Origin: Pseudomonadota bacterium
GTDB taxonomy: Bacteria; Pseudomonadota; Gammaproteobacteria; Burkholderiales; Burkholderiaceae_C
DNA length: 38,479 nucleotides
Direction: 5' to 3'
Assembly (NCBI GenBank): GCA_963205375.1
Contig: CAUJJV010000067.1
Location: forward strand, 1-38,479
Part shown: piece after piece, positions 8,572 through 17,619 of the stretch
Position numbering within the stretch: position 1 is the stretch's first letter
How the letters are laid out: every line of letters starts with the position of its first letter
Program-made: the position numbers and the translations under genes
The notes under the pieces: generated by a model
Seen by the model: the letters and a program-made list of their open reading frames with translations, nothing else
Told to the model about the DNA's origin: nothing
Databases searched by the model: none

Positions 8572-10350
8572 TTAAGGTTTCTGTGCCCCGACCACCAGCC
8601 ACTCCCGCCGGAACAGCCACTGCTGGGGCTGCCAGAGGTTGTCCAGAGTGATTTCGCCACCCTTGTGCCGGCTCTTGACGTGCCACCGCTGGCCAATGAC
8701 CCGGCAGGCTGGTACGCAGGTCGGGGCTGTATCCGCCCCATTCTCCTGCAACCAGACAACCGCATCAAATTCACGCAACAGATATTGCAGTCGCTCGCCA
8801 GGCGGCAGCTCAGGATGCAGTGCACCGGTGTTGCGGCCTTCTGCGTCGTAGGGCACCAGCCGGCTGTCGGGAAACACGAAGCGGAAGCGCTCGAACTGGC
8901 CGGTGAATCCATTGGGCACTGCAATGCGTACGCCCCGCATCGCACTTTGCACTTGCGGGCTGTATTGCAAGCGCGCATCTTCCAGTGGTGCCACCATCAG
9001 GCCGAAGGTGGCGTACACCGAGAGGCAGGTTACCAGAGCACCTGTGCGAGCCCATGATTTATAGAAAAAAGTGACTGCAGCCCCCGTCAATCCTGCGCAG
9101 ACAGCTATCAAAGTAATAGCATTCGAGGAGCGTGAGGCAATTTCCATGTCACCCATCACCCAGGCAATGCGGGCCAGCATCACCAGCGCAGGCACCGTGA
9201 TGGCCGCTGTGACCCAAAACCAGACACGGGGAATGCGGTCCCAAAGCAAGGCCATGACAATCGCCAGCGCCGGCATGGCCGGGATCACGTAGCGGGCCGA
9301 GCGCTGGCTGGGGATGGTGAAGATGACCAGCCACACGACCAGCCAGACCAGCAGGATGCGCATGGCCGGTGTCATCTGCACATAGGTCTGGCTTTTGAAA
9401 GCGCGTGGCAGCCCGAGCAGCAGGAACCCCAGTACCGCAAAGAACAGCAGTCCGCCATTTTCCGGGTAGGCCAGCAACTGGGTCCACATGGGGTAGGCAC
9501 CGAACAGCGCGGCATGCCAGTAGCCCTGCCCCCCCGACATCTTGCCGGCGTTCTCAGCCACCACGAACTCCTGCCAGACGGAGGCAGGGTCCGGGTCGAG
9601 CACAAACCACAGCGCAAAAATGCCCAGGCCCATCAACGTGCTCCAGGTCACGCCCAGCGTGGTGCGGATCACCACGGGCCAGCGCAGGGGCATGCTGTTC
9701 ACCAGAATGGCGCACCACAATGCCGCCGCTGCCGGCGCAACCAGCGCAAAGGATTTGTAGGCCGCACCCAGGCCCATGGCCATGCCGAACAGCGTGTAGG
9801 CCACGAAGCCAAGCTGCGGCGCAGCCGGTGCCTGCTGCACTCCTGGAGGTGTGTTGCGCAACGGTTGCCAGAGCATCCAGAGCATCGGCAGTGCCAGCCA
9901 GAAGGTTTCTGGTGCCGAGGTCAGGTACACCCGGCCGTAGCGGAAAGTGGAGAAAAACAGCAGGTACAGCACAGCGGCGACACAGGCGGTGCGCCATTGC
10001 CCGCTGATGCGGTGGGCAAAGAACGCCAGCAGGCCGGTGGTGACAAAGGTGTAAGCGATGCTGGGCAGGCGCAACGCCACCAGGCTCCAGTTGTGCCCCC
10101 AATTGCCTGCAGCAATTGCCTGCCAGAACAGCAGCGGTGGCTTGGTGTTGCGGGTATCCACGATCTCGGACTGCAACGGCAGCCAGTGGCCCGACTCCGC
10201 CGTCATGCGGGCGATGTGGATGTAGACCATCTCATCGCCGTTGGTGGGCGCGTAGAAGCTGCCCAGGCCCAGCACATAGAGCAATGCAGCCGCACTCACC
10301 AGCACCAGCCAGAGCCAGGGCACCGCGATGGTAGAGCGTGGGGGCATCAT
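8572..10350 (-). CDS. Glycosyltransferase family 39 (ArnT/PMT-like) membrane protein
   Basis: 'YAPTNGDEMVYIHIARMTAESGHWLPLQ...NTKPPLLFWQAIAAGNWGHNWSLVALRLPS' is a PMT_2 signature; many TM segments. Confidence 0.9.
   Translation of the reverse strand: MMPPRSTIAVPWLWLVLVSAAALLYVLGLGSFYAPTNGDEMVYIHIARMTAESGHWLPLQSEIVDTRNTKPPLLFWQAIAAGNWGHNWSLVALRLPSIAYTFVTTGLLAFFAHRISGQWRTACVAAVLYLLFFSTFRYGRVYLTSAPETFWLALPMLWMLWQPLRNTPPGVQQAPAAPQLGFVAYTLFGMAMGLGAAYKSFALVAPAAAALWCAILVNSMPLRWPVVIRTTLGVTWSTLMGLGIFALWFVLDPDPASVWQEFVVAENAGKMSGGQGYWHAALFGAYPMWTQLLAYPENGGLLFFAVLGFLLLGLPRAFKSQTYVQMTPAMRILLVWLVVWLVIFTIPSQRSARYVIPAMPALAIVMALLWDRIPRVWFWVTAAITVPALVMLARIAWVMGDMEIASRSSNAITLIAVCAGLTGAAVTFFYKSWARTGALVTCLSVYATFGLMVAPLEDARLQYSPQVQSAMRGVRIAVPNGFTGQFERFRFVFPDSRLVPYDAEGRNTGALHPELPPGERLQYLLREFDAVVWLQENGADTAPTCVPACRVIGQRWHVKSRHKGGEITLDNLWQPQQWLFRREWLVVGAQKP
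9064..9124 (-). repeat. Dispersed ~58-bp repeat, copy 2 (in-frame inside the GT39 gene)
   Basis: Minus strand: TGCTATTACTTTGATAGCTG TCTGCGCAGGATTGACGGGGGCT GCAGTCACTTTTTTC. Confidence 0.7.
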
Positions 10351-10838
10351 CTCTTATGGCGCTTGAAAGTCCAGCGGTCGTTGGCCAGGAAGTTGCTCAC
10401 ACTGGCCGCGAGGATGGCAATGATGTTGGCCAGCCGGTAGTCCATGGTGTTGGAGAGCAGCAGTGTCAGGACGTACTGCAGCGCACTGCCAAAGGCCGAG
10501 GCCGTGACGTACTGGCCGAACTCCATGCCCAGCAGGCGCAAACTGACCGGGTGGACCTCGCCAGCTTCCAGGGTACGCACCCGGTCGGCCCACGTCCACA
10601 GCCGGTTCCAGGTGAAGTTGTTCAGCGTGGCCAGGGTGATGGCCAGCGCCAGGGAGAAGTAGGGTTTGTTGTAGCCGGCTTCGATCTGGTTGAACAGGTA
10701 CTCGTGCCCGAAGTGCAGCACCAGCAGGTTCACCACGGTGCCGCTGGCCCCCACGATGCCGAACTTGATATAGCGGTAGCGCTCCAGCAAGCCCAGCGCC
10801 CACAGCGTGGCGCGCTGCACGGTATTGGGGGCACTCAT
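10347..10838 (-). CDS. GtrA family membrane protein
   Basis: 'YRYIKFGIVGASGTVVNLLVLHFGHEYLF...LALAITLATLNNFTWNRLWTW' matches GtrA; overlaps the GT39 start. Confidence 0.88.
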   Translation of the reverse strand: MSAPNTVQRATLWALGLLERYRYIKFGIVGASGTVVNLLVLHFGHEYLFNQIEAGYNKPYFSLALAITLATLNNFTWNRLWTWADRVRTLEAGEVHPVSLRLLGMEFGQYVTASAFGSALQYVLTLLLSNTMDYRLANIIAILAASVSNFLANDRWTFKRHKR

Positions 10839-12088
10839 GCCGCTGTACCTGCGCCGCCTGCTGGGGCTTGCATCTGCAGAAAGGCCAGGGCCTGGTCCAG
10901 CACCGGGTCGGGCGCAATGCGCTTGAGGCACTGGTTGTCGCCATCGCAAAAGGTCAGGCGATGGTTATAGGCGGTGAGGCAGGGCGAACAGGCGATGCCC
11001 GATTCGAGAATGATGGTGCGCTTGCCCAGTGGGCCATACAGTTTGCCGGTCTCGGGTCCGAAAAAAACCATGGTCTGGATGGGAGTGACGGTGGCGAAAT
11101 GGCTGGGCCCGCCATCGTTGGTGATGAGCAGGCTGCTGGCATGCATGAGCATGAGCAGCTCGCGGATGCTCTTGGTGTAGCCGGTCAGATCGAGGCAGGC
11201 GTCGCTACTGACCCGGGTTTTGAGGTCTTGCGCCAGGGCTGCATCGTCCTTGAGTCCGATCAGGCCCACCGCGTAGCCCGAGGTGCACAGGCCCTGCACC
11301 ACGCGGGCGTAGTGGCTGGCGGGCCAGGCCCGCTCGGGCAGGATGCCACCGCCGGCATATACCAGCACCAGTTTGCGTGTCCGGGTCACCGGGTGGTCGG
11401 ATTCCACTTTGGCGCGGTACGCGGCCAGTTCCTCCGACGTGAAGTCCACCGACAGTTCGGGCTCGGCAGGGATCTCGCGGATGGCGCCAGCCCGGTTGCG
11501 TGGCATGCCATCCGGTGACTGCAGGGCGTCGACCAGTGACAGGAACTGCTTGCTGATGTGCTGGTAGGGGTTGTAGGGGATCGCGTGGTTGATGAAGCTG
11601 CCGCGGTACAGACCTTCTTGCGTGTGCGGTGTGAAGCCGACACGCACCGGTGCCCCAGTGCTGAAAGACAGCAGGGCGCTGACGCGGGAAAACAGTTCGC
11701 AGTCAATCACCGCATCCAGACCCATTTTGCGCATTTGCAGGCTGACCTTCAGGATGTCGCCAATCAAAGCGCCCCCCGAGCTGTCGTCCAGCGTGTGCAT
11801 GTACTCAGGTTCAGTGAGCGAGAGCAGTCTGGATACTTCCTGGTTCTTCTTGAGCTGCAGGATGTGGATGGCCGCACCCGGGTACTGCCGGCGCAGGGCC
11901 GCAAACATGGGGCCGGCCAGGACGATGCTGCCCATTTCCGAGAGCAGGATCACCAGAATATTTTTCGGTGCTTTTCCCATGCGGGCAGGCGCACCGAATA
12001 GCCCTGTCAAACGTACCCACGCAGACACCGCACCACACAGCAGTTGGCCGACCCATCGGTCAATGAAGCGTTGTGTCTGGATTTTCAT
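10835..12088 (-). CDS. Glycosyltransferase family 9 (heptosyltransferase-like)
   Basis: 'KNILVILLSEMGSIVLAGPMFAALRRQYPGAAIHIL...LLITNDGGPSHFATVTPIQTMVFFGPETGKLYGPLG'. Confidence 0.87.
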   Translation of the reverse strand: MKIQTQRFIDRWVGQLLCGAVSAWVRLTGLFGAPARMGKAPKNILVILLSEMGSIVLAGPMFAALRRQYPGAAIHILQLKKNQEVSRLLSLTEPEYMHTLDDSSGGALIGDILKVSLQMRKMGLDAVIDCELFSRVSALLSFSTGAPVRVGFTPHTQEGLYRGSFINHAIPYNPYQHISKQFLSLVDALQSPDGMPRNRAGAIREIPAEPELSVDFTSEELAAYRAKVESDHPVTRTRKLVLVYAGGGILPERAWPASHYARVVQGLCTSGYAVGLIGLKDDAALAQDLKTRVSSDACLDLTGYTKSIRELLMLMHASSLLITNDGGPSHFATVTPIQTMVFFGPETGKLYGPLGKRTIILESGIACSPCLTAYNHRLTFCDGDNQCLKRIAPDPVLDQALAFLQMQAPAGGAGTAA

Positions 12089-12096
12089 TGGGGCAA

Positions 12097-13287
12097 TTAC
12101 TTCAGGCCAGCGGCCGCGCGCAGAGCCTGGACCTTGTCGGTGCGCTCCCAGGTGAACTCGGGTTCTTCGCGGCCGAAGTGGCCGTAGGCGGCGGTTTTCT
12201 CGTAGATCGGGCGCAGCAGGTCCAGCATCTGGATGATGCCCTTGGGACGCAGGTCAAACACCTCGGCAACGATGGCTGACAGCTTGTCGTCGCTGATCAC
12301 GCCCGTGCCTTCGGTGTAGACCGTGATGTTCATGGGCTTAGCCACGCCAATGGCGTAGGCCACCTGCACCTGGCACTGCTTGGCCAGGCCAGCGGCGACC
12401 ACGTTCTTGGCCACGTAGCGGGCAGCGTAGGCAGCGGAACGGTCCACCTTGGAAGGGTCTTTGCCAGAGAACGCGCCGCCACCGTGGGGGCAGGCGCCAC
12501 CGTAGGTGTCCACAATGATCTTGCGGCCGGTCAAGCCGCAATCGCCCTGGGGGCCGCCCACCACGAAACGCCCCGTGGGGTTGATCAGGTAGCGGGTGTT
12601 CTGCAGCCATTCCTTGGGCAGCACGGGTTTGATGATCTCTTCGATGATGGCCTCAGTGAAGCTGGCCTTCATCGTGGTCTGGGTTTCCGACTGGTCGGGG
12701 CTGTGCTGGGTGGACAACACCACGGTGTCGATGCTGTGGGGCTTGCCGTCCACATAGCGCATGGTGACCTGGCTCTTGGCGTCCGGGCGCAGGAACGGCA
12801 GGCGACCGTCCTTGCGCAGCTGGGCCTGGCGCTCCATCAGGCGGTGGGCGTAGTAGATGGGAGCGGGCATCAGCTCGGGGGTTTCGTCGCAGGCGTAGCC
12901 GAACATCAGACCCTGGTCACCGGCGCCGGTGTTCAGGTGGTCGTCGGATGCGTGGTCCACACCCTGGGCGATGTCGTTGGATTGCTTGTCGTAGGCCACC
13001 AGCACGGCGCAGCCTTTGTAGTCAATGCCGTATTCGGTGTTGTCGTAACCGATGCGTTTGATGGTGTCACGCGCCACCTGGATGTAGTCCACGTTGACGT
13101 GGGAGGCGGTGGTAATTTCACCTGCCAGCACGACCAGACCGGTGTTGGTCAACGTCTCGGCGGCCACGCGAGCTTTGGGGTCCTGCTTGAAAATCGCGTC
13201 GAGGATTGCGTCGGAAATCTGGTCTGCCACCTTGTCGGGGTGGCCTTCAGAAACGGACTCGGATGTAAACAGAAAATCGTTCGCCAT
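12097..13287 (-). CDS. metK: S-adenosylmethionine synthetase
   Basis: '[26 protein letters not shown]', '[12 protein letters not shown]', '[27 protein letters not shown]'. Confidence 0.98.
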   Translation of the reverse strand: MANDFLFTSESVSEGHPDKVADQISDAILDAIFKQDPKARVAAETLTNTGLVVLAGEITTASHVNVDYIQVARDTIKRIGYDNTEYGIDYKGCAVLVAYDKQSNDIAQGVDHASDDHLNTGAGDQGLMFGYACDETPELMPAPIYYAHRLMERQAQLRKDGRLPFLRPDAKSQVTMRYVDGKPHSIDTVVLSTQHSPDQSETQTTMKASFTEAIIEEIIKPVLPKEWLQNTRYLINPTGRFVVGGPQGDCGLTGRKIIVDTYGGACPHGGGAFSGKDPSKVDRSAAYAARYVAKNVVAAGLAKQCQVQVAYAIGVAKPMNITVYTEGTGVISDDKLSAIVAEVFDLRPKGIIQMLDLLRPIYEKTAAYGHFGREEPEFTWERTDKVQALRAAAGLK

Positions 13288-13465
13288 ACATGTTCTCCAA
13301 AAAGTTCATCAAGTCGCGTTGCTTGGGCTTTGGAGCTTGCAGCGAACGCTTTAGCAGATTCGTCAGTGTTGACAAGGCACAATGGCAACCCGTATCGGTA
13401 TGCCCATGTGGTGTCGCCCTGCAAGTAGTTCCGTAACTCAGCGACCCGACGATTTTATCTCAGTC

Positions 13466-14296
13466 ATGACCCTGGTCTTCAAATTGCTGTCCCTGTTGCC
13501 GTTGTGGCTGCTGCATAGCTTCGGCTGGTTGTTGGGCTGGATCGCCTTTCTGTCATCCGGTGTCTACCGTCGCCGTTTTATGGACAACGTGCGCCAGGCG
13601 GGTATCGATGGGAGTGGCTGGCACGCGGCGGTGGGCGAAGCTGGCAAGATGGCGATCGAGTTGCCACGGCTCTGGAAGGGGCGTCCGGTGGATGTGCAAT
13701 GGCAGGGTATGGAGCATGTGGAGCAGGCCATAGCCCGGGGCCATGGCATCGTGTTTCTGACACCGCATCTGGGGTGCTTTGAAGTGACTGCCCAAGCCTA
13801 TGCTGCCAAGTTTGGGCAATCTGGTCACCCCATGACGGTATTGTTCCGTCCGCCGCGCCAGGCCTGGTTGCGCGAGTGGGTGGTCGCATCCCGCGCCAGG
13901 CCGGGTTTGATGACCGCGCCGACGACGCTGGCCGGCGTCAAACAATTGATCAAAGCGCTCAAGCAGGGCCAAAGTGTGGGTTTGCTGCCCGACCAGGTTC
14001 CGCCTGTAGGGCAAGGTGTCTGGCTGCCGTTTTTTGGCCGCGATGCCTACACGATGACGCTGTCCGCGCGGCTGGCCTTACAGACTGGGGCCGAGGTACT
14101 GGTGGCCTGGGGTGAACGCTTGTCCTGGGGGCGTGGCTACAAAGTGCATGTTTCGTCATTGGGATTGGCGTTGCCACCGACGGTCGAAGCGGCATCGCTG
14201 GAAATCAACCGGGCCATGGAAGCCCTGGTGCGCCAGTCGCCTGGTCAGTATTTGTGGGGCTATGCCCGATACAAGGCGCCGCGCGATGTGGCTTGA
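13466..14296 (+). CDS. Lysophospholipid / lipid A late acyltransferase (LpxL/HtrB-like)
   Basis: 'GHGIVFLTPHLGCFEVTAQAYA...MTVLFRPPRQAWLREWV...GQSVGLLPDQVP' and 'MEALVRQSPGQYLWGYARYK'. Confidence 0.92.
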   Translation: MTLVFKLLSLLPLWLLHSFGWLLGWIAFLSSGVYRRRFMDNVRQAGIDGSGWHAAVGEAGKMAIELPRLWKGRPVDVQWQGMEHVEQAIARGHGIVFLTPHLGCFEVTAQAYAAKFGQSGHPMTVLFRPPRQAWLREWVVASRARPGLMTAPTTLAGVKQLIKALKQGQSVGLLPDQVPPVGQGVWLPFFGRDAYTMTLSARLALQTGAEVLVAWGERLSWGRGYKVHVSSLGLALPPTVEAASLEINRAMEALVRQSPGQYLWGYARYKAPRDVA

Positions 14297-14314
14297 GTTT
14301 GGACGGGGCATGGC

Positions 14315-15181
14315 ATGTTGACGCGTATTGCATTGAAGCTGGTGGAGTGGTCGCGTTGGCTACCCCTTTCCTGGCTGCGTGCGCTGGGGGCGCTCCTCGG
14401 CCACACCTTGTATTGGGTGGTGGTTTCGCGACGGCGCGTGGTGACGACCAACCTTCGGCTGTGCTTTCCGCAGTGGTCCGAAGTGCAGATACAAAAAACC
14501 ACGCTGGACACCTTTATCTGCTTTGCGCAGGCTTGGCTGGACCGTGGCTGGCTATGGCATGGAGCGCCAGACACCGTTCGGTCGCGTGTGCGGTTGATAG
14601 GTGCGCTGCAGGAACTCGATGGCGATGCACCGACCGTTATTTTTGCTCCCCATTTCATGGGCCTGGATGCGGGCTGGACGGGTTTGACCCAGCAGATTTC
14701 GCGCCGTTTCGCCACCATTTATTCCCCGCAGGCAAATGCCGCAGCCGATGTCTGGGTCCACGCAGGAAGGCGCCGCTTTGGTTCTCCGGAGATGGTCGCG
14801 CGACTCGACGGTGTCAAGCCCATCATTGCAGCCCTTCGCGGTGGTGAGCCGCTGTATCTTTTGCCGGACATGAATTTTGACCCTTCCGAGTCGGTATTCG
14901 TCCCTTTTTATGGGGTCTTGGCGGCGACGATTCCATCCTTGTCCCGCTTTGCACGCCTGTCCCGGGCCAAGGTAGTGCCGGTCATCACCCGTATGACGCC
15001 GCAAGGGTATGAAGTGGAAATACTCCCTGCCTGGCAGGATTTTCCAACGGCCGATTCGGCGGCAGATACCGCCTTAATGAACCTGCGCCTGCAGGGGTAT
15101 ATCGATACTATGCCGTCCCAGTATTACTGGGTGCACAAACGTTTCAAGGATCGGCCTTCGGGAGAGGCTGCGCCCTATTAG
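14315..15181 (+). CDS. Second lipid A late acyltransferase-like protein (LpxL/LpxM family)
   Basis: 'TVIFAPHFMGLDAGWTGLTQQISRRFATIYSPQ...GEPLYLLPDMNFDPSESVFVPFYG...YYWVHKRFKDRP'. Confidence 0.92.
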   Translation: MLTRIALKLVEWSRWLPLSWLRALGALLGHTLYWVVVSRRRVVTTNLRLCFPQWSEVQIQKTTLDTFICFAQAWLDRGWLWHGAPDTVRSRVRLIGALQELDGDAPTVIFAPHFMGLDAGWTGLTQQISRRFATIYSPQANAAADVWVHAGRRRFGSPEMVARLDGVKPIIAALRGGEPLYLLPDMNFDPSESVFVPFYGVLAATIPSLSRFARLSRAKVVPVITRMTPQGYEVEILPAWQDFPTADSAADTALMNLRLQGYIDTMPSQYYWVHKRFKDRPSGEAAPY

Positions 15182-16102
15182 CTAGCCTTTGCGCTGGGAA
15201 AGATAGTCCTGGACCAGTTGGATTGCCAGCGCTGGCTGTTCGTGGATGATCCAGTGCGTGGCATCCTCCACCTTGTGTACCGTCAGATACTGAACATAGG
15301 CGTCCAGTCCCTCGATGAGCGCAGGTGGAAGCGCCGTGTCATCCATGCCCCAAACCACCAGGGTGGGGACCACAATGGTCAGCATGGAGACGGGTATCTC
15401 GACCACCGATGCGGCTGGATCGGTCGCCGTAGCGGGGCGTAACGGAGATGCACGGTAGTAGTTGCAGCCACCCTGCAGGCCGTGTGACCAGACATTCCGG
15501 TACTGTTGTTTGACGTCTTCGGTGAGCCAGTTGTCCGCCTTGCGCTGGTTGCCCATGTCGGTAAAGAAGGCCCACATTCTCGCGAAGTCATTGGCGGCCA
15601 GGTGCTGCTCTGCACCTGGTTGCACCAGGAAATTCATGTAGGCGCTGGCTTCCTGCTGCGATGTGCTGTTTTTCAGTTCACGCAGGAACGTGCCCGGGTG
15701 CGGGGAGTTGAAAATAACCAGCTTTTCCATGCGCTGGGGCATCTGGTTGGCCAGATTCCACGCGACTGCACCACCCCAGTCGTGCGCAATCAGGGCAGCA
15801 ATTGCGTTGTCTCCCCCTGCCTCGATATCGATCAACGCAGCAATATCCTGCACCAGGTGCTTGGGACGGTAGGCTGAAACTTCGGCGGGCGCAGTCGATT
15901 GCTCAAAACCACGCAGATTGGGAGCCACGCACCGGTAGCCGCCGTTTTCAGGTCGGGAGAAATGCGTGAGCAATGCATCCCAGACGAAGGCTCCTTCCGG
16001 AAAGCCGTGCAAAAACACCAGAACAGGTCTGCCACGCTGGCCCGTTGCGCGACAGCTCAGGGTGATCCCGTGCGGCAGCGCTTGCTGCCAAGTCTCCATC
16101 AT
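15182..16102 (-). CDS. Alpha/beta fold hydrolase (epoxide hydrolase-like)
   Basis: 'PVLVFLHGFPEGAFVWDALLTHF', 'ALIAHDWGGAVAWNLANQMP', 'LVVWGMDDTALPP', 'DATHWIIHEQP'. Confidence 0.93.
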   Translation of the reverse strand: MMETWQQALPHGITLSCRATGQRGRPVLVFLHGFPEGAFVWDALLTHFSRPENGGYRCVAPNLRGFEQSTAPAEVSAYRPKHLVQDIAALIDIEAGGDNAIAALIAHDWGGAVAWNLANQMPQRMEKLVIFNSPHPGTFLRELKNSTSQQEASAYMNFLVQPGAEQHLAANDFARMWAFFTDMGNQRKADNWLTEDVKQQYRNVWSHGLQGGCNYYRASPLRPATATDPAASVVEIPVSMLTIVVPTLVVWGMDDTALPPALIEGLDAYVQYLTVHKVEDATHWIIHEQPALAIQLVQDYLSQRKG

Positions 16103-16809
16103 GGAGCTGGAGGCTGCGACGGTTCGGGGTGTGCCCAACGCCACAATAGCTGGGCGACGTCCTCGATGCCCGTGCGCTTGGGCGCAGAGAAAAGCATTAC
16201 CTCGCCACCGCCGGCCTGCAGTTTGGTAATCGACAGCGCTTTGGCACCTTCGCTGCGGGTGAGTTTGTCGGCTTTGGTCAGGACCACCAGAAACTTCAGG
16301 CCTTCCGCCACGCGCGGGCGGATGACATCCAGCAGGATTTCATCGAGTTCGGTCATGCCGTGGCGGGGGTCGCACATCAGGACGATGCCCTGCAGGTTTT
16401 TGCGGCTGACAAGGTAGTTGGCCATGACCTGTTGCCAGCGGATCTTGTCCTGTTTAGGTACGGCCGCGTAGCCGTACCCCGGCAAATCCGTGAGGACGGC
16501 ATCGGTGATGCCCTGTTTTCCCAAGGCAAACAGGTTGATGTGCTGGGTTCTGCCGGGTTTTTTGGACGCAAAGGCCAATTGCTTCTGCTGCGTGAGCGTG
16601 TTGATGCAGGTGGATTTGCCGGCGTTGGAGCGCCCGACAAAGGCAATTTCAGGCACATCCAGCTCCGGCAGGAAATGCAGCTGGGGGGCTGTTGTCAGGA
16701 ATCTTGCCGTGTGGAGCCATCCCAATGCAACTGTCGCAGGCGACTTTTCGCCCGGTGTGGACGCAGCTGCAATGGGTGGCTTGGAGGGTGGGTTTGTGCT
16801 GTTAGTCAT
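16099..16809 (-). CDS. engB: Ribosome biogenesis GTP-binding protein YihA/YsxC (EngB)
   Basis: 'EIAFVGRSNAGKSTCINTLTQQKQLAFASKKPGRTQHINLF', 'LTDLPGYGYAAVPK', 'VVLTKADKLTRSE'. Confidence 0.96.
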   Translation of the reverse strand: MTNSTNPPSKPPIAAASTPGEKSPATVALGWLHTARFLTTAPQLHFLPELDVPEIAFVGRSNAGKSTCINTLTQQKQLAFASKKPGRTQHINLFALGKQGITDAVLTDLPGYGYAAVPKQDKIRWQQVMANYLVSRKNLQGIVLMCDPRHGMTELDEILLDVIRPRVAEGLKFLVVLTKADKLTRSEGAKALSITKLQAGGGEVMLFSAPKRTGIEDVAQLLWRWAHPEPSQPPAP

Positions 16810-16879
16810 TAAATTGGAAGTTAAACCCGAAGCGCCATTGTAGAATGGCACAGTTTTGCTCACCAGACATGACCGCCCT

Positions 16880-17509
16880 ATGAAGTTGATCGCCCCACTG
16901 TTTATTGCCGCTGTCGTTGCGGCGACCTCCGTCTCTGCCTTCGCAGCTGAAGCCAAACCCACGGTTGCCAAGCCAGACCTTGCCAAAGGTGAGGCCAGCT
17001 ATGGCGCGGTTTGTGCAGCATGCCACGGTGTCGATGGCAATTCCGGCACACCGGCCTATCCCAAACTGTCGCAACAGCACCCTGAATACCTGGTCAAGCA
17101 GTTGCAGGAGTTCAAATCCGACAAGCGCAGCAACGCGATCATGAAGGGGTTTGCGTCGATGTTGTCGGATGACGACATGAAGAACATCTCTTATTGGTTA
17201 GCCACCAAGAAGGCCAAGCCTGGTACTGCAAAAGACAAGGAATTGGTCACGCTGGGCGAGCGCATCTACCGCGGTGGCATTGCAGACCGCCAGGTGGCTG
17301 CCTGTGCAGGTTGCCACAGCCCTAATGGTGCTGGTATTCCTGCACAGTACCCCCGTTTGAGTGGGCAGCATGCCGACTATGCAGTGGCCCAGTTGACGGC
17401 TTTCCGTGACGGCGTTCGTAAAAACAGCCTGCAGATGACCCAGATTGCAGCCAAGATGAATGACCGTGAAATCAAGGCGGTTGCCGACTACGTCGCAGGT
17501 CTTCGTTAA
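16880..17509 (+). CDS. Di-heme cytochrome c4-type protein
   Basis: Signal peptide and two CXXCH motifs (CAACHG, CAGCHS) in a tandem cytochrome c architecture. Confidence 0.94.
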   Translation: MKLIAPLFIAAVVAATSVSAFAAEAKPTVAKPDLAKGEASYGAVCAACHGVDGNSGTPAYPKLSQQHPEYLVKQLQEFKSDKRSNAIMKGFASMLSDDDMKNISYWLATKKAKPGTAKDKELVTLGERIYRGGIADRQVAACAGCHSPNGAGIPAQYPRLSGQHADYAVAQLTAFRDGVRKNSLQMTQIAAKMNDREIKAVADYVAGLR

Positions 17510-17567
17510 TCTGCGGGAGTTGCCGGGGTTCCTCGGGAACCAATTGCCGGCAACCCACCCTAACAGG

Positions 17568-17601
17568 GCAGGCGCATCGTTGGATGGCCTGCTTTTTTTT
17601 T
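17568..17601 (+). terminator. Rho-independent terminator after cytochrome c4
   Basis: Stem GCAGGC (17568-17573)/GCCTGC (17587-17592) followed by T9. Confidence 0.8.
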
Positions 17602-17619
17602 GACTGACACCAGCAATCC

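Noticed and set aside
12484-13428. 314-aa plus-strand ORF opposite metK
   Set aside because: metK on the minus strand is unambiguous; the opposite translation is Gly/Val/His-biased noise.
13288-13440. Possible SAM/SAH riboswitch in the metK leader
   Set aside because: No recognisable conserved core of known SAM or SAH riboswitches could be matched by eye. A cmscan against Rfam would be decisive.
15176-15200. Possible further copy of the dispersed repeat at TTAGCTAGCCTTTGCGCTGGG
   Set aside because: Shares only a few short words and lacks the conserved 20/23-nt spacing and the GGGGCT block.
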